From Boseongicola sp. H5 (GTDB taxonomy: Bacteria; Pseudomonadota; Alphaproteobacteria; Rhodobacterales; Rhodobacteraceae), in NCBI GenBank assembly GCA_020622165.1, contig JACNMN010000002.1, forward strand, positions 124,001-188,000: a DNA stretch of 64,000 nucleotides, read 5' to 3'. This document shows, piece after piece, positions 63,902 to 64,000 of the stretch (its first letter is position 1; every line of letters starts with the position of its first letter). The notes under the pieces are model-generated. The model searched no databases. It saw only the letters and a program-made list of their open reading frames with translations, and had not been told where the DNA came from. A program made the position numbers and the translations under genes.

Positions 63902-63902
<1 letters not shown>
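63108..63902 (-). CDS. Secreted FG-GAP/VCBS repeat protein
   Basis: 264 residues. Signal peptide (LALWLCLSGGAAAA) then repeats with calcium-type loops LHDLDGDGAPEVIVV and VADLDGDGAMEIAYID, as in FG-GAP beta-propellers. Cys residues in the mature part suggest a periplasmic location. It starts one base from the ferredoxin stop (TGATG). Confidence 0.82.

Positions 63903-64000
<98 letters not shown>

Overview
The window is a 64 kb stretch of GC-rich chromosome from an alphaproteobacterium, almost certainly a member of the Rhodobacterales (Roseobacter/Paracoccus-like). The assignment rests on several things seen together: the gene order ctaC-ctaB-small ORF-ctaG-ctaE-surf1-thrC-M16 peptidase; a methylmalonyl-CoA epimerase followed by a DUF1467 gene; pleD beside a DUF3572 gene; TRAP transporters; and a complete beta-hydroxyaspartate cycle operon with its IclR regulator. 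No rRNA, tRNA, CRISPR array, insertion sequence or phage gene was seen. Coding density is high and no gene-free stretch exceeds about 225 bases.

Region by region. (1) 1-2392: the end of an operon for an aromatic (benzoate or 2-aminobenzoate type) CoA ligase, a hot-dog thioesterase and a RidA-like deaminase. (2) 2456-16541: a catabolic and transport island. It has an Asp/Glu-racemase-like enzyme with a GntR regulator, a divergent ThDP enzyme, and a LysR regulator divergent from an operon of an enolase-superfamily enzyme, an FAD amine/amino-acid oxidoreductase, a DctPQM TRAP transporter and a BASS-type transporter. An MFS-ALDH-SDR set lies beyond it on the opposite strand. The substrate is not evident. 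(3) 16591-19843: an H-NOX / HNOBA-GGDEF operon in which the H-NOX lacks the heme-ligating histidine, preceded by a trimethylamine-methyltransferase-like gene. (4) 19952-26356: HAD phosphatase, MarR regulator, DUF3572, PleD, an ECF sigma / anti-sigma / periplasmic metal-sensor set with an EF-hand protein, and DUF983-NUDIX. (5) 26418-37862: transporters, a fatty acid desaturase, an XRE regulator, a shortened carnitine-dehydrogenase/thioesterase fusion, aldo/keto reductase, MFS, YceI, metG and a GlcD-like flavoprotein. (6) 37927-49213: GNAT, M16 peptidase, thrC, cytochrome aa3 subunits II and III with assembly factors, tldD and dprA. (7) 49339-55077: topA, an EI24/CysZ-like membrane protein, DUF1467, mce, an orphan response regulator and a GNAT. 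(8) 55148-64000: bhcR with divergent bhcABCD, a hemerythrin gene, aspS, an FG-GAP protein and the 3' end of a 2Fe-2S ferredoxin gene.

The clearest metabolic unit is the bhc operon, which converts two glyoxylate to one four-carbon acid through aspartate. It allows growth on glycolate and other C2 compounds. The most unusual observations are the H-NOX protein with Pro at the proximal-His position, a dehydrogenase-thioesterase fusion that has lost its dehydrogenase catalytic domain, a 17-bp hairpin that would bury the hemerythrin start codon, and a 17-bp TGTTA-N7-TAACA palindrome found at nearly the same distance upstream of two unlinked membrane-protein genes.
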